Positions 5,840 to 12,680 of a stretch of 12,955 bases of DNA are shown piece by piece. Made by a program: the position numbers and the translations under genes. The stretch is from an uncultured Lachnospiraceae bacterium (GTDB taxonomy: Bacteria > Bacillota > Clostridia > Lachnospirales > Lachnospiraceae). The stretch is from contig CANQYH010000065.1 of NCBI GenBank assembly GCA_947628025.1, forward strand, positions 1 through 12,955, given 5' to 3'. The first letter of the stretch is position 1, and every line of letters begins with the position of its first letter. The notes under the pieces are model-generated. The model did not search any database and was not told the origin of the DNA. It saw nothing but the letters and a program-made list of their open reading frames with translations.

Positions 5840-8224
5840 ATGTCGCAGCAGAAGGCAGCAAATATCATACAGGGAAGGTATTATCGCTTTACTATTTTGA
5901 CGGACCGCCTGATCCGCATGGAATACAGCGGGACAGGCGTATTTACGGACCAGAAGACGCAGGTGGTGGTGAACCGCGATTTCCCGGCGGCGGTTTTTGA
6001 GACGGAAGAAACGGAAATGCGGCTGCGGATCGAGACCGCGGCGTTGTGTCTGGAATATGAGAAACAGGCGTTTTCTCCGGAGAGTCTGCGCATTTCTTTT
6101 CGGGGACCGTATGCGAAATATTCCTCCGGGTGGAGATACGGGGACATCCCCCGGGATCTGGGCGGCACGGCGCGGACCCTGGACGGCGCGGACGGGAAGA
6201 TCCCTTTGGATCATGGGCTCCTCTCCACTCGGGGATGGTCGATCCTGGACGACAGCCGTTCGCTGATCCTGACGGAAAACGGCGGGGTCGCGCAGAGAGA
6301 GGATCCGGAGGCCATTGACATGTATTTCTTTGGTTATGGCAGGGATTATCTGGATTGTCTGGCAGATTTTTATCGTTTGACGGGACCGGTGCCGCTGCTG
6401 CCCAGATTTGCGCTCGGCAACTGGTGGAGCCGTTATTACCGGTATTCGGAGGAAAGTTATCTGCGGCTGATGGACCGGTTCCGGCGGGAGGAGATCCCTC
6501 TTACGGTGGCTGTCATCGATATGGACTGGCACCTGACTAAGATCGATCCGAAATACGGTTCCGGCTGGACCGGGTACACATGGAACCGGGAGCTGTTCCC
6601 GGAGCCGGAGCGGTTTCTGGCGGCGCTGCATGAGCGGGGATTGAAAACGACGCTGAACGTGCATCCCGCAGACGGCGTGCGCGCGTTTGAAGACGCGTAT
6701 CCTGCGTTTGCGGCGTATATGGGCGTCGATACGGCGCGGGAGGAACCGGTGAAATTTGCGCCCGGGGACGAACGGTTCCGGCGGGGGTATTTTGACTATG
6801 TCCATCATCCGCTGGAGGAGCAGGGGGTGGATTTCTGGTGGATCGACTGGCAGCAGGGGACCCGTTCCGGCGTAAAGGGGCTGGACCCGCTGTGGATCCT
6901 GAACCACAGCCATTATCTGGATTCCCGGAAACGTCACGGGAGAGGACTGATCTTTTCCCGGTACGGCGGGCCGGGGAGCCACCGCTACCCGGTCGGTTTT
7001 TCCGGCGATACGGTCATCAGCTGGAAGAGTCTGGAATTTCAGCCTTACTTTACGGCGACCGCGTCCAACGTCGGTTACGGTTGGTGGAGCCACGATATCG
7101 GCGGTCATATGCGGGGCGTGAGGGACGACGAGCTGGCGGTCCGCTGGCTGCAGCTCGGCGCATTTTCTCCGATCCTGCGGCTCCACAGCAGCAATGAGAC
7201 GTTCAACGGAAAGGAACCCTGGCGCTACAACCGGATCGCGGAGGAAGCGATGAAAGCCTTTCTGCGGTTGCGCCACCGGATGATCCCTTATCTGGATACA
7301 ATGAATCTGCGGGCGAGCCGCAACGGACTGCCTTTGGTCTGGCCTCTGTATTACCGTTACCCGGAGACGCCGCAGGCCTATCGCTATCCAAACGAATATT
7401 ATTTCGGTTCGGAACTTCTGGTCTGCCCGGTAACCGCTCCTGCGGACCGGCAGTCGAACCGGGCGGCCTGCTGCGGCTGGCTGCCGGAGGGGCTGTGGGT
7501 GGATCTTTTTACGGGGCTGCTGTATGACGGGAACCGGGAAATGGACTTTTATCGTGGAATCGAATCGCTGCCGGTCTTTTTGAAAGGCGGCGGGATCCTG
7601 GTTCTGGACGGGCGCTTGACCGGCAATAAGACAGACCTGCCGCCGGTTTTGGAGATCGCTGTGAACGCGGCGGCCGGTGGGAGCTTTACGCTCTGGGAGG
7701 ACGACGGGACGGAGGCGGATTACCGGGAGGAAGCGTGGGCGTCTACCGAAATGCGGATAGAGTGTGGGGAAAGTACGGTATTTACGGTGGAACCGCCGTC
7801 CGGCAACCTGCGTATTTTGCCTGAAAAGAGAGGTTATATTCTGAGGGTATACGGACTTGCCCAAGGGGATGAGCCGGAGATTTCTGCGGACGGAGAGGTC
7901 CTGGCGGGCTGCGTTTGCGAATACGACGGGGAGGGAGGCATCTGGAGCCTGACGCTGCCGGAGATCCGTACCGGCAGCCGGATCTGCGTATGCCTGCCGA
8001 AAGCGCGCCTCCACGATAACCAGAGGCTGGAACGCATTTTCTCCTATCTGGACCGGACGCAGACGGACTTCGGAACGAAATCGGACATTTATCAGATCGC
8101 GGAGAAAGCGGAGCAGGGCGTCCCGCTGGCGTATGTTCTGGCGGAACTGCAGCGGCTGGATGTAAAAAAAGAGATCCTCGGGCCGGTCATGGAGATCCTG
8201 GCGGCGAGAGCGGACGTCCGGTGA
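5840..8224 (+). CDS. Glycoside hydrolase family 31 alpha-glycosidase
   Basis: A 794-aa protein without signal peptide, so cytoplasmic. It has an N-terminal beta-sandwich (~1-185), a (beta/alpha)8 barrel (~190-560) and C-terminal beta domains (~570-720). Barrel signposts: GNWWSRYYRYSEE after strand 1; VIDMDWH (D227/D229) at the substrate pocket; FWWIDWQQG with D336 as the likely nucleophile; the block FSRYGGPGSHRYPVGFSGD with D390 as acid/base; and HSSNETFNGKEPW late in the barrel. GH31 enzymes cleave alpha-glucosides, alpha-xylosides or related sugars with retention. This 'DWH..WTGYTWN' type occurs in gut Clostridia, probably alpha-glucosidase-like, but specificity is not certain. Residues ~725-794 form a predicted helical tail unusual for the family. 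The ATG at 5840 follows GAGGGG; an earlier ATG at 5819 lacks a ribosome binding site. Confidence 0.88.
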   Translation: MSQQKAANIIQGRYYRFTILTDRLIRMEYSGTGVFTDQKTQVVVNRDFPAAVFETEETEMRLRIETAALCLEYEKQAFSPESLRISFRGPYAKYSSGWRYGDIPRDLGGTARTLDGADGKIPLDHGLLSTRGWSILDDSRSLILTENGGVAQREDPEAIDMYFFGYGRDYLDCLADFYRLTGPVPLLPRFALGNWWSRYYRYSEESYLRLMDRFRREEIPLTVAVIDMDWHLTKIDPKYGSGWTGYTWNRELFPEPERFLAALHERGLKTTLNVHPADGVRAFEDAYPAFAAYMGVDTAREEPVKFAPGDERFRRGYFDYVHHPLEEQGVDFWWIDWQQGTRSGVKGLDPLWILNHSHYLDSRKRHGRGLIFSRYGGPGSHRYPVGFSGDTVISWKSLEFQPYFTATASNVGYGWWSHDIGGHMRGVRDDELAVRWLQLGAFSPILRLHSSNETFNGKEPWRYNRIAEEAMKAFLRLRHRMIPYLDTMNLRASRNGLPLVWPLYYRYPETPQAYRYPNEYYFGSELLVCPVTAPADRQSNRAACCGWLPEGLWVDLFTGLLYDGNREMDFYRGIESLPVFLKGGGILVLDGRLTGNKTDLPPVLEIAVNAAAGGSFTLWEDDGTEADYREEAWASTEMRIECGESTVFTVEPPSGNLRILPEKRGYILRVYGLAQGDEPEISADGEVLAGCVCEYDGEGGIWSLTLPEIRTGSRICVCLPKARLHDNQRLERIFSYLDRTQTDFGTKSDIYQIAEKAEQGVPLAYVLAELQRLDVKKEILGPVMEILAARADVR

Positions 8225-8312
8225 CGGAAAATGCAGGCAGACCGGCGGCAGGAGCGCTGTCGTCCGCCATCCGCCATAAGAGAAAGAGCAGACATATTCT
8301 GGCAGTTTGAAG

Positions 8313-8361
8313 TATGAAAGTAGCTGCAGCCGTGGTTATGGCAACTGCAGATACTTTCATA
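8313..8361. promoter_or_regulatory. Long inverted repeat between GH31 and nitroreductase genes
   Basis: Arms 8313-8329 and 8345-8361 match at 16 of 17 positions: TATGAAAGTA-x-CTGCAG on the left mirrors CTGCAG-x-TACTTTCATA on the right, with a 15-nt loop. Weaker complementarity (GTTTGA near 8306, TCAAAAC near 8367) may lengthen it. There is no U-tract on either strand, so an intrinsic terminator is unlikely. It sits 85 nt before the nitroreductase ATG and could be an operator, an mRNA leader structure or a small mobile repeat. Confidence 0.6.
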
Positions 8362-8382
8362 GTTCCTCAAAACTAAGATGGG

Positions 8383-8407
8383 TAATCCTTTACGGACGGT
8401 AAGGGAT
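8383..8407 (+). promoter_or_regulatory. Second leader hairpin before the nitroreductase gene
   Basis: TAATCCTTTAC (8383-8393) can pair with GTAAGGGATATT (starting 8399) around loop GGACG, using one U·G pair and a bulged A. It ends about 40 nt before the ATG and lies downstream of the 8313-8361 inverted repeat. Together they make up most of the 221-nt gap. I recognise no known riboswitch consensus here, and no convincing sigma-A promoter. Confidence 0.35.
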
Positions 8408-8445
8408 ATTAGCCATAAATACATTGTAATTAGGAGGTTACAGAG

Positions 8446-8967
8446 ATGAACGATGTATTGAAAGCGATCGAGAAACGCAGTTCCACCAGAGGCTACAAGG
8501 CGGAGCGGCCCACGAAAGAAGAGATGGACTGCCTGCTGCGGGCGGGCCTGCAGGCTCCGACGGCGGCGAACCGGCAGGAGATTCATATCTCGGTACTGGA
8601 CGGCTCGGATCCGGTTCTGGCGGAGATTGAGGCGGAGAGAACGAAAGGAATGGTTCCGCCCCACAATTTCTATTATGAAGCGCCTGTCGTCATGATCTTA
8701 AGCGGCGATGCCGGGTTTCACTGGTCGGCGGTGGACGCGGGGATCGCCGTTGAGAACATCTGCCTGGCGGCGGAGGGCCTGGGGCTGGGCAGTTTGATCA
8801 TCGGGTGTATCCGTGATGCGATGTCCGGGGAGAAGAAAGCGCATTTCGCGGAAGCATTGAAATTCCCGGCAGGTTATGAATACCAGGTTGCGGTTGCAGT
8901 AGGTTACAAGGCGGTCACGAAAGAGCCGCATACCTACGATATGGAAAAGAATGTATCCTGGATCTAA
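8446..8967 (+). CDS. Nitroreductase family flavoprotein
   Basis: A 173-aa protein. The opening AIEKRSSTRGY (8-18) is the standard FMN-phosphate binding 'R-R-S-x-R' region, followed by LLRAGLQAPTAANRQ (~31-45) as in other nitroreductases. The second FMN-binding part is AAEGLGLGSLIIG (~109-121). These enzymes are usually dimers that use FMN and NAD(P)H to reduce nitro compounds, quinones or enones; the physiological substrate is often unknown. It is near the small end of the family. ATG at 8446 has GGAGG 8 nt upstream. The stop is 12 nt before the RraA-like gene, so the two are almost surely cotranscribed. Two leader hairpins lie upstream. Confidence 0.88.
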   Translation: MNDVLKAIEKRSSTRGYKAERPTKEEMDCLLRAGLQAPTAANRQEIHISVLDGSDPVLAEIEAERTKGMVPPHNFYYEAPVVMILSGDAGFHWSAVDAGIAVENICLAAEGLGLGSLIIGCIRDAMSGEKKAHFAEALKFPAGYEYQVAVAVGYKAVTKEPHTYDMEKNVSWI

Positions 8968-8979
8968 GGAGAGTGCGGC

Positions 8980-9684
8980 ATGATCAATCCCTGTGCGCCC
9001 CTTTTGCCGGACGAAGTGATCGAGAGGGCGAAGAAGCTGAGTGTACCTCTGCTTTTGGACGGCGTGAAAGCCGCAAAGATCGACATACCGGGCGGCGGCT
9101 GTATGGATATGCACATCGGCCCGGTGGAGCGGGGGATGAAAGTCGTGGGGACCGCTCTCACGGTGGAAACGGACAATGGGGATAATTTCCCGATCCACAT
9201 TGCCAGCTATCGTTTTCAGGCCGACGGTTATGTGATGGTCATCGACGGCAAAGGTTACGAGGGACGTGCCTATTTCGGAGATCTGATCATGGGCGCCTGC
9301 CAGGCCGTAGGGTTCGCGGGGATGGTCGTCGACGGCTGTACCCGCGACCGGGACGGCAATGTCGGACTGGATTTCCCGGTTTATTCCCGGGGTTTCATGC
9401 CGAGGGGACCGATCAAGGAAAACGAGGGCAATATCAACACGCCCATCGTCTGCGGCGGCGTTCGCGTCGATCCCGGAGATCTGGTGGCCGGAGATTCCGA
9501 CGGCGTCTGCGTGATTCCGGCAAAGTACATCGAGACGGTGCTCGCGGAGGCCGAGAAAAAGAAAGCCTACGAGGAAAAGCGGGAGGAGACGATCGCCGCA
9601 TACCGCCGGGCCCGCGCGGAGGGCGGCGAACTGCCCCAGCTGGCGCCTCAGTGGGTGCTGGACCTGATGAGAGAACGGGAATGA
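8980..9684 (+). CDS. RraA family protein (HMG/CHA aldolase-like)
   Basis: A 234-aa protein of the RraA/'demethylmenaquinone methyltransferase-like' fold. Signature features are YFGDLIMGACQAVGFAGMVV (98-117) followed by DGCTRD with R122 and D123, which bind substrate and divalent metal in characterised aldolases, and a late VDPGDLVAGDSDG block (163-175). Relatives include 4-hydroxy-4-methyl-2-oxoglutarate/oxaloacetate aldolases and RNase E regulator RraA. In a Bacillota context a metal-dependent aldolase or decarboxylase on a keto acid is more plausible. AAGGAG precedes the ATG. Its helical C-terminus (~185-234) is rich in Lys, Glu and Arg. It is probably in an operon with the upstream nitroreductase and perhaps the downstream FGGY kinase. 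The exact reaction is unproven. Confidence 0.85.
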   Translation: MINPCAPLLPDEVIERAKKLSVPLLLDGVKAAKIDIPGGGCMDMHIGPVERGMKVVGTALTVETDNGDNFPIHIASYRFQADGYVMVIDGKGYEGRAYFGDLIMGACQAVGFAGMVVDGCTRDRDGNVGLDFPVYSRGFMPRGPIKENEGNINTPIVCGGVRVDPGDLVAGDSDGVCVIPAKYIETVLAEAEKKKAYEEKREETIAAYRRARAEGGELPQLAPQWVLDLMRERE

Positions 9685-9741
9685 TCCGGCGCGTTGGATA
9701 AGAGAAACGGAGGGTCATCCGCAGGCGCAGGACAGGCCAGG

Positions 9742-9773
9742 CCGGGGAATGCGGCGTATGGAAGCGTTCCCGG
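9742..9773. repeat. GC-rich imperfect hairpin between RraA-like and FGGY genes
   Basis: CCGGGGAATGC (9742-9752) can pair with GCGTTCCCGG (9764-9773) with one bulged G and one U·G pair around an 11-nt loop. It lies in the 162-nt gap before the FGGY kinase. No U-tract follows. It could protect mRNA ends within the operon or be chance in GC-rich DNA. Confidence 0.3.
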
Positions 9774-9846
9774 TGAGGACGGCGTAAGGAAGCGGGACGC
9801 GGGCGGAAGTCCAGCGCCATCCGGCATGAGGAAAGGGGCAGGCACG

Positions 9847-11259
9847 ATGAAGACCATCGGGATTGACGTAGGCACGACGACGGTCAGCGCAGTCGTCTTT
9901 GACTGCGGCCGAAACGCCGTGCTGGAGTCCCGTACCATAGCAAACGACAGTTTTATAGAAACAGGGCGGCCCTGGGAGCGGATCCAGGACGCCGAAAAGA
10001 TCACAGAGAAAGCAGTCCAGTTGTCAGAGGAACTGATCGGGAGGCACCCGGATACGGCGGCGATTGGACTGACCGGCCAGATGCACGGCATTTTGTATGT
10101 GGATGCGGCGGGCAGGGCGGTCAGTCCTCTGTATACCTGGCAGGACCGGCGGTGCGCGCTTGCGGAGGCAGACGGACGGCCTTTTACGGAATGGATCCGG
10201 GAACAGTGCGGGGCGGAGATCCCTGTGGGGTATGGTCTGGGTACGCACATATGGCTGAGCCGGAAGCGGCAGGCTCCGGAGAACGCGGCATCGATCTGTA
10301 CGGCGGCGGATTATCTGGGCATGGCGCTGACCGGCCGGTCGCATCCGCTGCTGCATACGAGCATGGCGGCCAGTCTGGGCCTTTTTCGGGCGGATACGGG
10401 GCAGTTTCAGGCGGAAACGCTAAAGCGGCTGGGACTGGATGCCGGGATTCTGCCGGAAGTGACGGCGGGGACCGCTGTGCTGGGACATTACCGGGGGCTG
10501 CCGGTGACGGCGGCGGTCGGGGATAACCAGGCCAGCTTTTTGGGCGCGGCCGGATACGGCGCGAATGGGGCCCTGGTCAATGTGGGTACCGGCGGGCAGA
10601 TTTCCGTGGCGTCGGACCGGTATGTGCAGATCCAGGGAATCGAGACGCGGCCCTTTACCGGCGGCCGGTTCCTGCTGGTGGGCGCTTCCCTTTGCGGCGG
10701 CCGGGCCTACGCGGTGCTGGAGCGTTTCTTTCGGAGCTATATGGAGGCGGCCGGATGTGGAAACGGGGAACAGTATGCGGTTATGGGAAAGCTGGCGGAG
10801 GCGGCGGAACGGAAAAACCGTGAAAGCCGCGGGAGAGAGACTGGTTTCCTGCGGGAAGAGTCCGGTGCGGAAGGAAAGAACGCGACCGGATCCGGCCTGA
10901 AAGTCTGCACCTCTTTTTGCGGCAGCCGTACCGATCCGGATCTGCGGGGCAGCGTCACTGGTCTGGATGAGGATAACTTTACGCCCGAAAATCTTATCTA
11001 TGGGCTGCTCTGCGGGATCGCGGAGGAGCTTTTCCAGATGTATGCGCGGATCTGCCGCGAGACAGGGATCTGCGCGCGCATGCTGGCCGCATCGGGAAAC
11101 GGGATACGGAGGAATCCGGTGCTGCAGCGCATATTCGAGGATCGGTTCGGGGTCCCGCTGCGGATGCCGGACTGTGTGGAGGAAGCGGCCTGCGGGGCGG
11201 CGGCCAACGCGGCGGAGGCGGTCGCGGGGAAAGTTCTGGCAGAGAACCATCCGGCATGA
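9847..11259 (+). CDS. FGGY family carbohydrate kinase, sedoheptulokinase-like
   Basis: A 470-aa protein beginning MKTIGIDVGTTTVSAVVFDC, the phosphate-1 loop of FGGY kinases. The IGLTGQMHGILYVD block (73-86) and YTWQDRR (96-102) resemble sedoheptulokinases more than xylulokinases. D226 in AVGDNQASFLGA is the likely catalytic base. NVGTGGQIS (245-253) and AASGNGIRRNP near the C-terminus are ATP-site motifs. It should phosphorylate a ketose or polyol with ATP in the cytoplasm. A charged, glycine-rich segment at ~320-352 looks like an insertion. ATG at 9847 is chosen because the FGGY fold begins there; an ATG at 9826 and an open frame from 9694 have no good ribosome binding site. It lies 162 nt after the RraA-like gene in the same direction. 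Confidence 0.85.
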   Translation: MKTIGIDVGTTTVSAVVFDCGRNAVLESRTIANDSFIETGRPWERIQDAEKITEKAVQLSEELIGRHPDTAAIGLTGQMHGILYVDAAGRAVSPLYTWQDRRCALAEADGRPFTEWIREQCGAEIPVGYGLGTHIWLSRKRQAPENAASICTAADYLGMALTGRSHPLLHTSMAASLGLFRADTGQFQAETLKRLGLDAGILPEVTAGTAVLGHYRGLPVTAAVGDNQASFLGAAGYGANGALVNVGTGGQISVASDRYVQIQGIETRPFTGGRFLLVGASLCGGRAYAVLERFFRSYMEAAGCGNGEQYAVMGKLAEAAERKNRESRGRETGFLREESGAEGKNATGSGLKVCTSFCGSRTDPDLRGSVTGLDEDNFTPENLIYGLLCGIAEELFQMYARICRETGICARMLAASGNGIRRNPVLQRIFEDRFGVPLRMPDCVEEAACGAAANAAEAVAGKVLAENHPA

Positions 11260-11379
11260 TCCTGTAAAACGAATAGGGCGATACGGAGGCCATGACAGGG
11301 ACGCGGCACGGCAATATGGCTGCGCCGGGGGGCGATACGGTCTTCCTGTGTGTGGATAAAGGGAAAATATAACGAACCG
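11260..11379. other. Gap after the FGGY kinase, no clear gene
   Basis: This 120-nt stretch contains a 26-codon frame (11292-11372, MTGTRHGNMA...) whose GGAGG is only 2 nt from its ATG, too close for normal initiation. No homology is recognised and no terminator is visible. Composition shifts from GC-rich to AT-rich near 11360. Confidence 0.3.
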
Positions 11380-11624
11380 GAATAACTTTTTATTAATGCT
11401 TGGCTTCTTTTACGTTGTCAGGCAGGCCAGTTATTTTGAGAAAAGTACAATAAATCAGAATATTTTTTTAATTCCTGGCTTCACGATATCAGGTAGGACA
11501 GTTATTTCGAGGAAAGTACAATAAAATTAGAATAACTTTTTTATTAATACCTGGCTTCGTGCTGTTGGGCATGACAGTTATTTCGAGAAAAGTACAACAA
11601 CCTGAAATAATTTATTAATTATAC
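11380..11624. repeat. AT-rich tandem repeat, three ~75-bp units plus a partial fourth
   Basis: Units start at 11380, 11458 and 11530 (78, 72 and 74 bp), with a partial unit from 11604. Each holds a conserved left part (GAATAACTTTTTTATTAAT then CTGGCTTC), a more variable middle of about 15-20 nt, and a conserved right part (CAGTTATT then GAGAAAAGTACAA). AATAACT and AGTTATT are inverted copies. AGTTATT of unit 2 can pair with AATAACT of unit 3, followed directly by a T-run, resembling a weak terminator; within one unit the same parts could pair differently. GTACAAT in units 1-2 resembles a -10 box but the -35 match is poor. There is no coding frame. Local GC is about 35%, against ~57% in neighbours. 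Confidence 0.8.
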
Positions 11625-11640
11625 ATAGGCCTATAAAGAA

Positions 11641-11709
11641 ATGAAAAAACAGATCCTGGCTCAGGCCGGTATTCAAAACAAAAACCGGTGGAGCGGAAAA
11701 ACAGGATGA
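11641..11709 (+). CDS. Possible 22-codon leader peptide before the AlkZ-related gene
   Basis: A 22-codon frame (MKKQILAQAGIQNKNRWSGKTG) starts at 11641, ends with TGA at 11707-11709, and lies 15 nt before the next ATG. Upstream there is only a weak AAAG-like site, and just before it a perfect palindrome ATAGGCCTAT (11625-11634). Inside it CCGGT/ACCGG could form a small hairpin. No known peptide is recognised. It may be a chance frame; the position right before a gene is the only support. Confidence 0.2.
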   Translation: MKKQILAQAGIQNKNRWSGKTG

Positions 11710-11724
11710 CAGGAGGAAGCAGCG

Positions 11725-12399
11725 ATGCGTTTTCGTGAGCTGGGGAGTGCGGAGGATCTGATCCGACTGGTGCAGGAGATCGGGTTCCTGCCGTTTTTTA
11801 TCAATGAGATTCCGGGATTTTCCGTGGAAGAATGCTGCCGCCGGGAGCTGTGGTTCTCCGACACGCTGGACGGGCCCTGGGAATGGAAAGGACCGATCGC
11901 CCGCAGCAAAACCTGCATTTACGGGAAACTGTTTTCGGGCAGGGCCGGGTTTGTCAGTACGGAATGGCTGCCGGATTTTGCCAATTACCGGCGGGACGGA
12001 TATGATTTTGACGCCAGGTTCGACGACGAGCTGGCTTCCTATAAGGACAAGGGCGTCTACGACGTGATTGCGGAAAACGGCGCGATCCTGTCCAAAAACC
12101 TGAAAGAGAAATGCAATTACCGCAAAGGAGGCAATAAGGGCTTCGATACGGTGATCACCCGGCTGCAGATGCAGACGTATGTAAGCGTCGCTGATTTTGT
12201 TTATATGAAAGACAAGGCCGGTAAGACCTATGGCTGGGGCGTGGCGCAGTACAGCACGCCGGAAGCAATCCTCGGCCGGGAGCTGACGGTCTCGGCCTAT
12301 CGCCGCGATCCTCTGGAATCGAAAGAGCGGATGCGGGCCCATCTGGCGGGGCTTTTGCCGGACGCAGAGGAGCGGCAGATCGCGAAAGTGCTGGGCTGA
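11725..12399 (+). CDS. AlkZ-related protein (conserved, function unknown)
   Basis: A 224-aa protein beginning MRFRELGSAEDLIRLVQEIG. Conserved-looking blocks are GFLPFFINEIPGFSVEE (20-36), LWFSDTLDGPWEWKGPI (~42-58), FANYRRDGYDFDARFDDELA and GNKGFDTVITRLQMQTYVSV. This pattern recalls Bacillota proteins annotated as 'AlkZ-related', distantly tied to winged-helix DNA glycosylases of the HTH_42 (AlkZ/YcaQ) group, but the Q-x-Q catalytic motif of true AlkZ is not evident. There is no signal peptide or membrane segment. AGGAGG (11711-11716) lies 8 nt before the ATG. It seems monocistronic, since a strong promoter for a separate RNA starts 7 nt after its stop. A repair role is only a guess. Confidence 0.7.
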   Translation: MRFRELGSAEDLIRLVQEIGFLPFFINEIPGFSVEECCRRELWFSDTLDGPWEWKGPIARSKTCIYGKLFSGRAGFVSTEWLPDFANYRRDGYDFDARFDDELASYKDKGVYDVIAENGAILSKNLKEKCNYRKGGNKGFDTVITRLQMQTYVSVADFVYMKDKAGKTYGWGVAQYSTPEAILGRELTVSAYRRDPLESKERMRAHLAGLLPDAEERQIAKVLG

Positions 12400-12405
12400 A
12401 AGAAC

Positions 12406-12434
12406 TTGAAATTTGAAAGGCCGTCATATATAAT
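12406..12434 (+). promoter_or_regulatory. Near-consensus sigma-A promoter for a small RNA or leader
   Basis: TTGAAA (12406-12411) and a perfect TATAAT (12429-12434) are separated by exactly 17 nt, with AT-rich flanks. It is the best plus-strand promoter in the window. It starts 7 nt after the AlkZ-related stop codon, and transcription should begin near 12441, directly before the structured RNA. Confidence 0.75.
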
Positions 12435-12440
12435 ATATGC

Positions 12441-12512
12441 TGGGAAATGACGCGGGGAATAAGGAGCCGTGTGGCTCTGAGAACGGTAAAATACCGAAGC
12501 GTCGTCTTTTTT
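12441..12512 (+). ncRNA. Candidate structured small RNA with three-way junction and terminator
   Basis: After the promoter at 12406-12434 come three stems. P1 is ATGACGC (12447-12453) with GCGTCGT (12499-12505), including one U·G pair. P2 is GAGCC (12464-12468) with GGCTC (12473-12477) and loop GTGT. P3 is CGGTA (12484-12488) with TACCG (12492-12496) and loop AAA. Junction strands are about 10, 5-6 and 2 nt. Six Ts at 12507-12512 almost directly follow P1, so the P1 stem plus U-tract could end transcription, giving an RNA of about 72 nt. No open frame of note lies within. It resembles neither purine, SAM, fluoride, preQ1 nor ZTP riboswitches as I know them. Either a free-standing sRNA or a ligand-responsive attenuator of the downstream methyltransferase gene fits. 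Confidence 0.5.
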
Positions 12513-12536
12513 CGTGAAAAATAAGCGGATCTGGGA

Positions 12537-12597
12537 CGTTTTTCGCGCAGCCCGGGGCCTGGATATTCGGGGGGAAAACCGGAATATGCGAAAAGCG
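12537..12597 (+). promoter_or_regulatory. Nested inverted repeats in the leader of the DNA methyltransferase gene
   Basis: Outer arms CGTTTTTCGC (12537-12546) and GCGAAAAGCG (12588-12597) pair over 10 bp with one U·G. Inner arms ATATTC (12563-12568) and GAATAT (12582-12587) are perfect and directly abut the outer right arm. The 3' side is thus continuous while the 5' side has a GC-rich 16-nt bulge. Downstream, a perfect TATAAT (12652-12657) without a good -35 box lies 23 nt before the methyltransferase ATG and may be a weak or activator-dependent promoter. Confidence 0.45.
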
Positions 12598-12680
12598 TAT
12601 CATATAAAGCGCCGGTGCAAACAGGAGAGGCCGTTGAGTTCGCAGTATCGGTATAATTGGTAAAAGAGAGGAAGATCGGG

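Noticed and set aside
5792..8014. 740-codon open frame antisense to the GH31 gene
   Set aside because: It is rich in Arg, Pro and Gln with no domains, has no ribosome binding site, and mirrors the strongly supported GH31 gene.
9694..9846. 51-residue N-terminal extension of the FGGY kinase
   Set aside because: The extension is low-complexity, starts with TTG without a ribosome binding site, and FGGY homology begins exactly at 9847.
11292..11372. 26-codon small protein after the FGGY kinase
   Set aside because: GGAGG is only 2 nt before the ATG and no homology is recognised; chance frame more likely.
11380..11624. Possible CRISPR array (conserved blocks separated by variable ~15-20 nt)
   Set aside because: The conserved part is longer than the variable part, the variable parts are related to each other and too short for spacers, and no cas genes are present.
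12441..12512. Hammerhead ribozyme (CTGAGAA, stem, then GAA)
   Set aside because: The conserved core CUGANGA...GAAA is not met: the G after the variable position is missing and no cleavage triplet is placed correctly.
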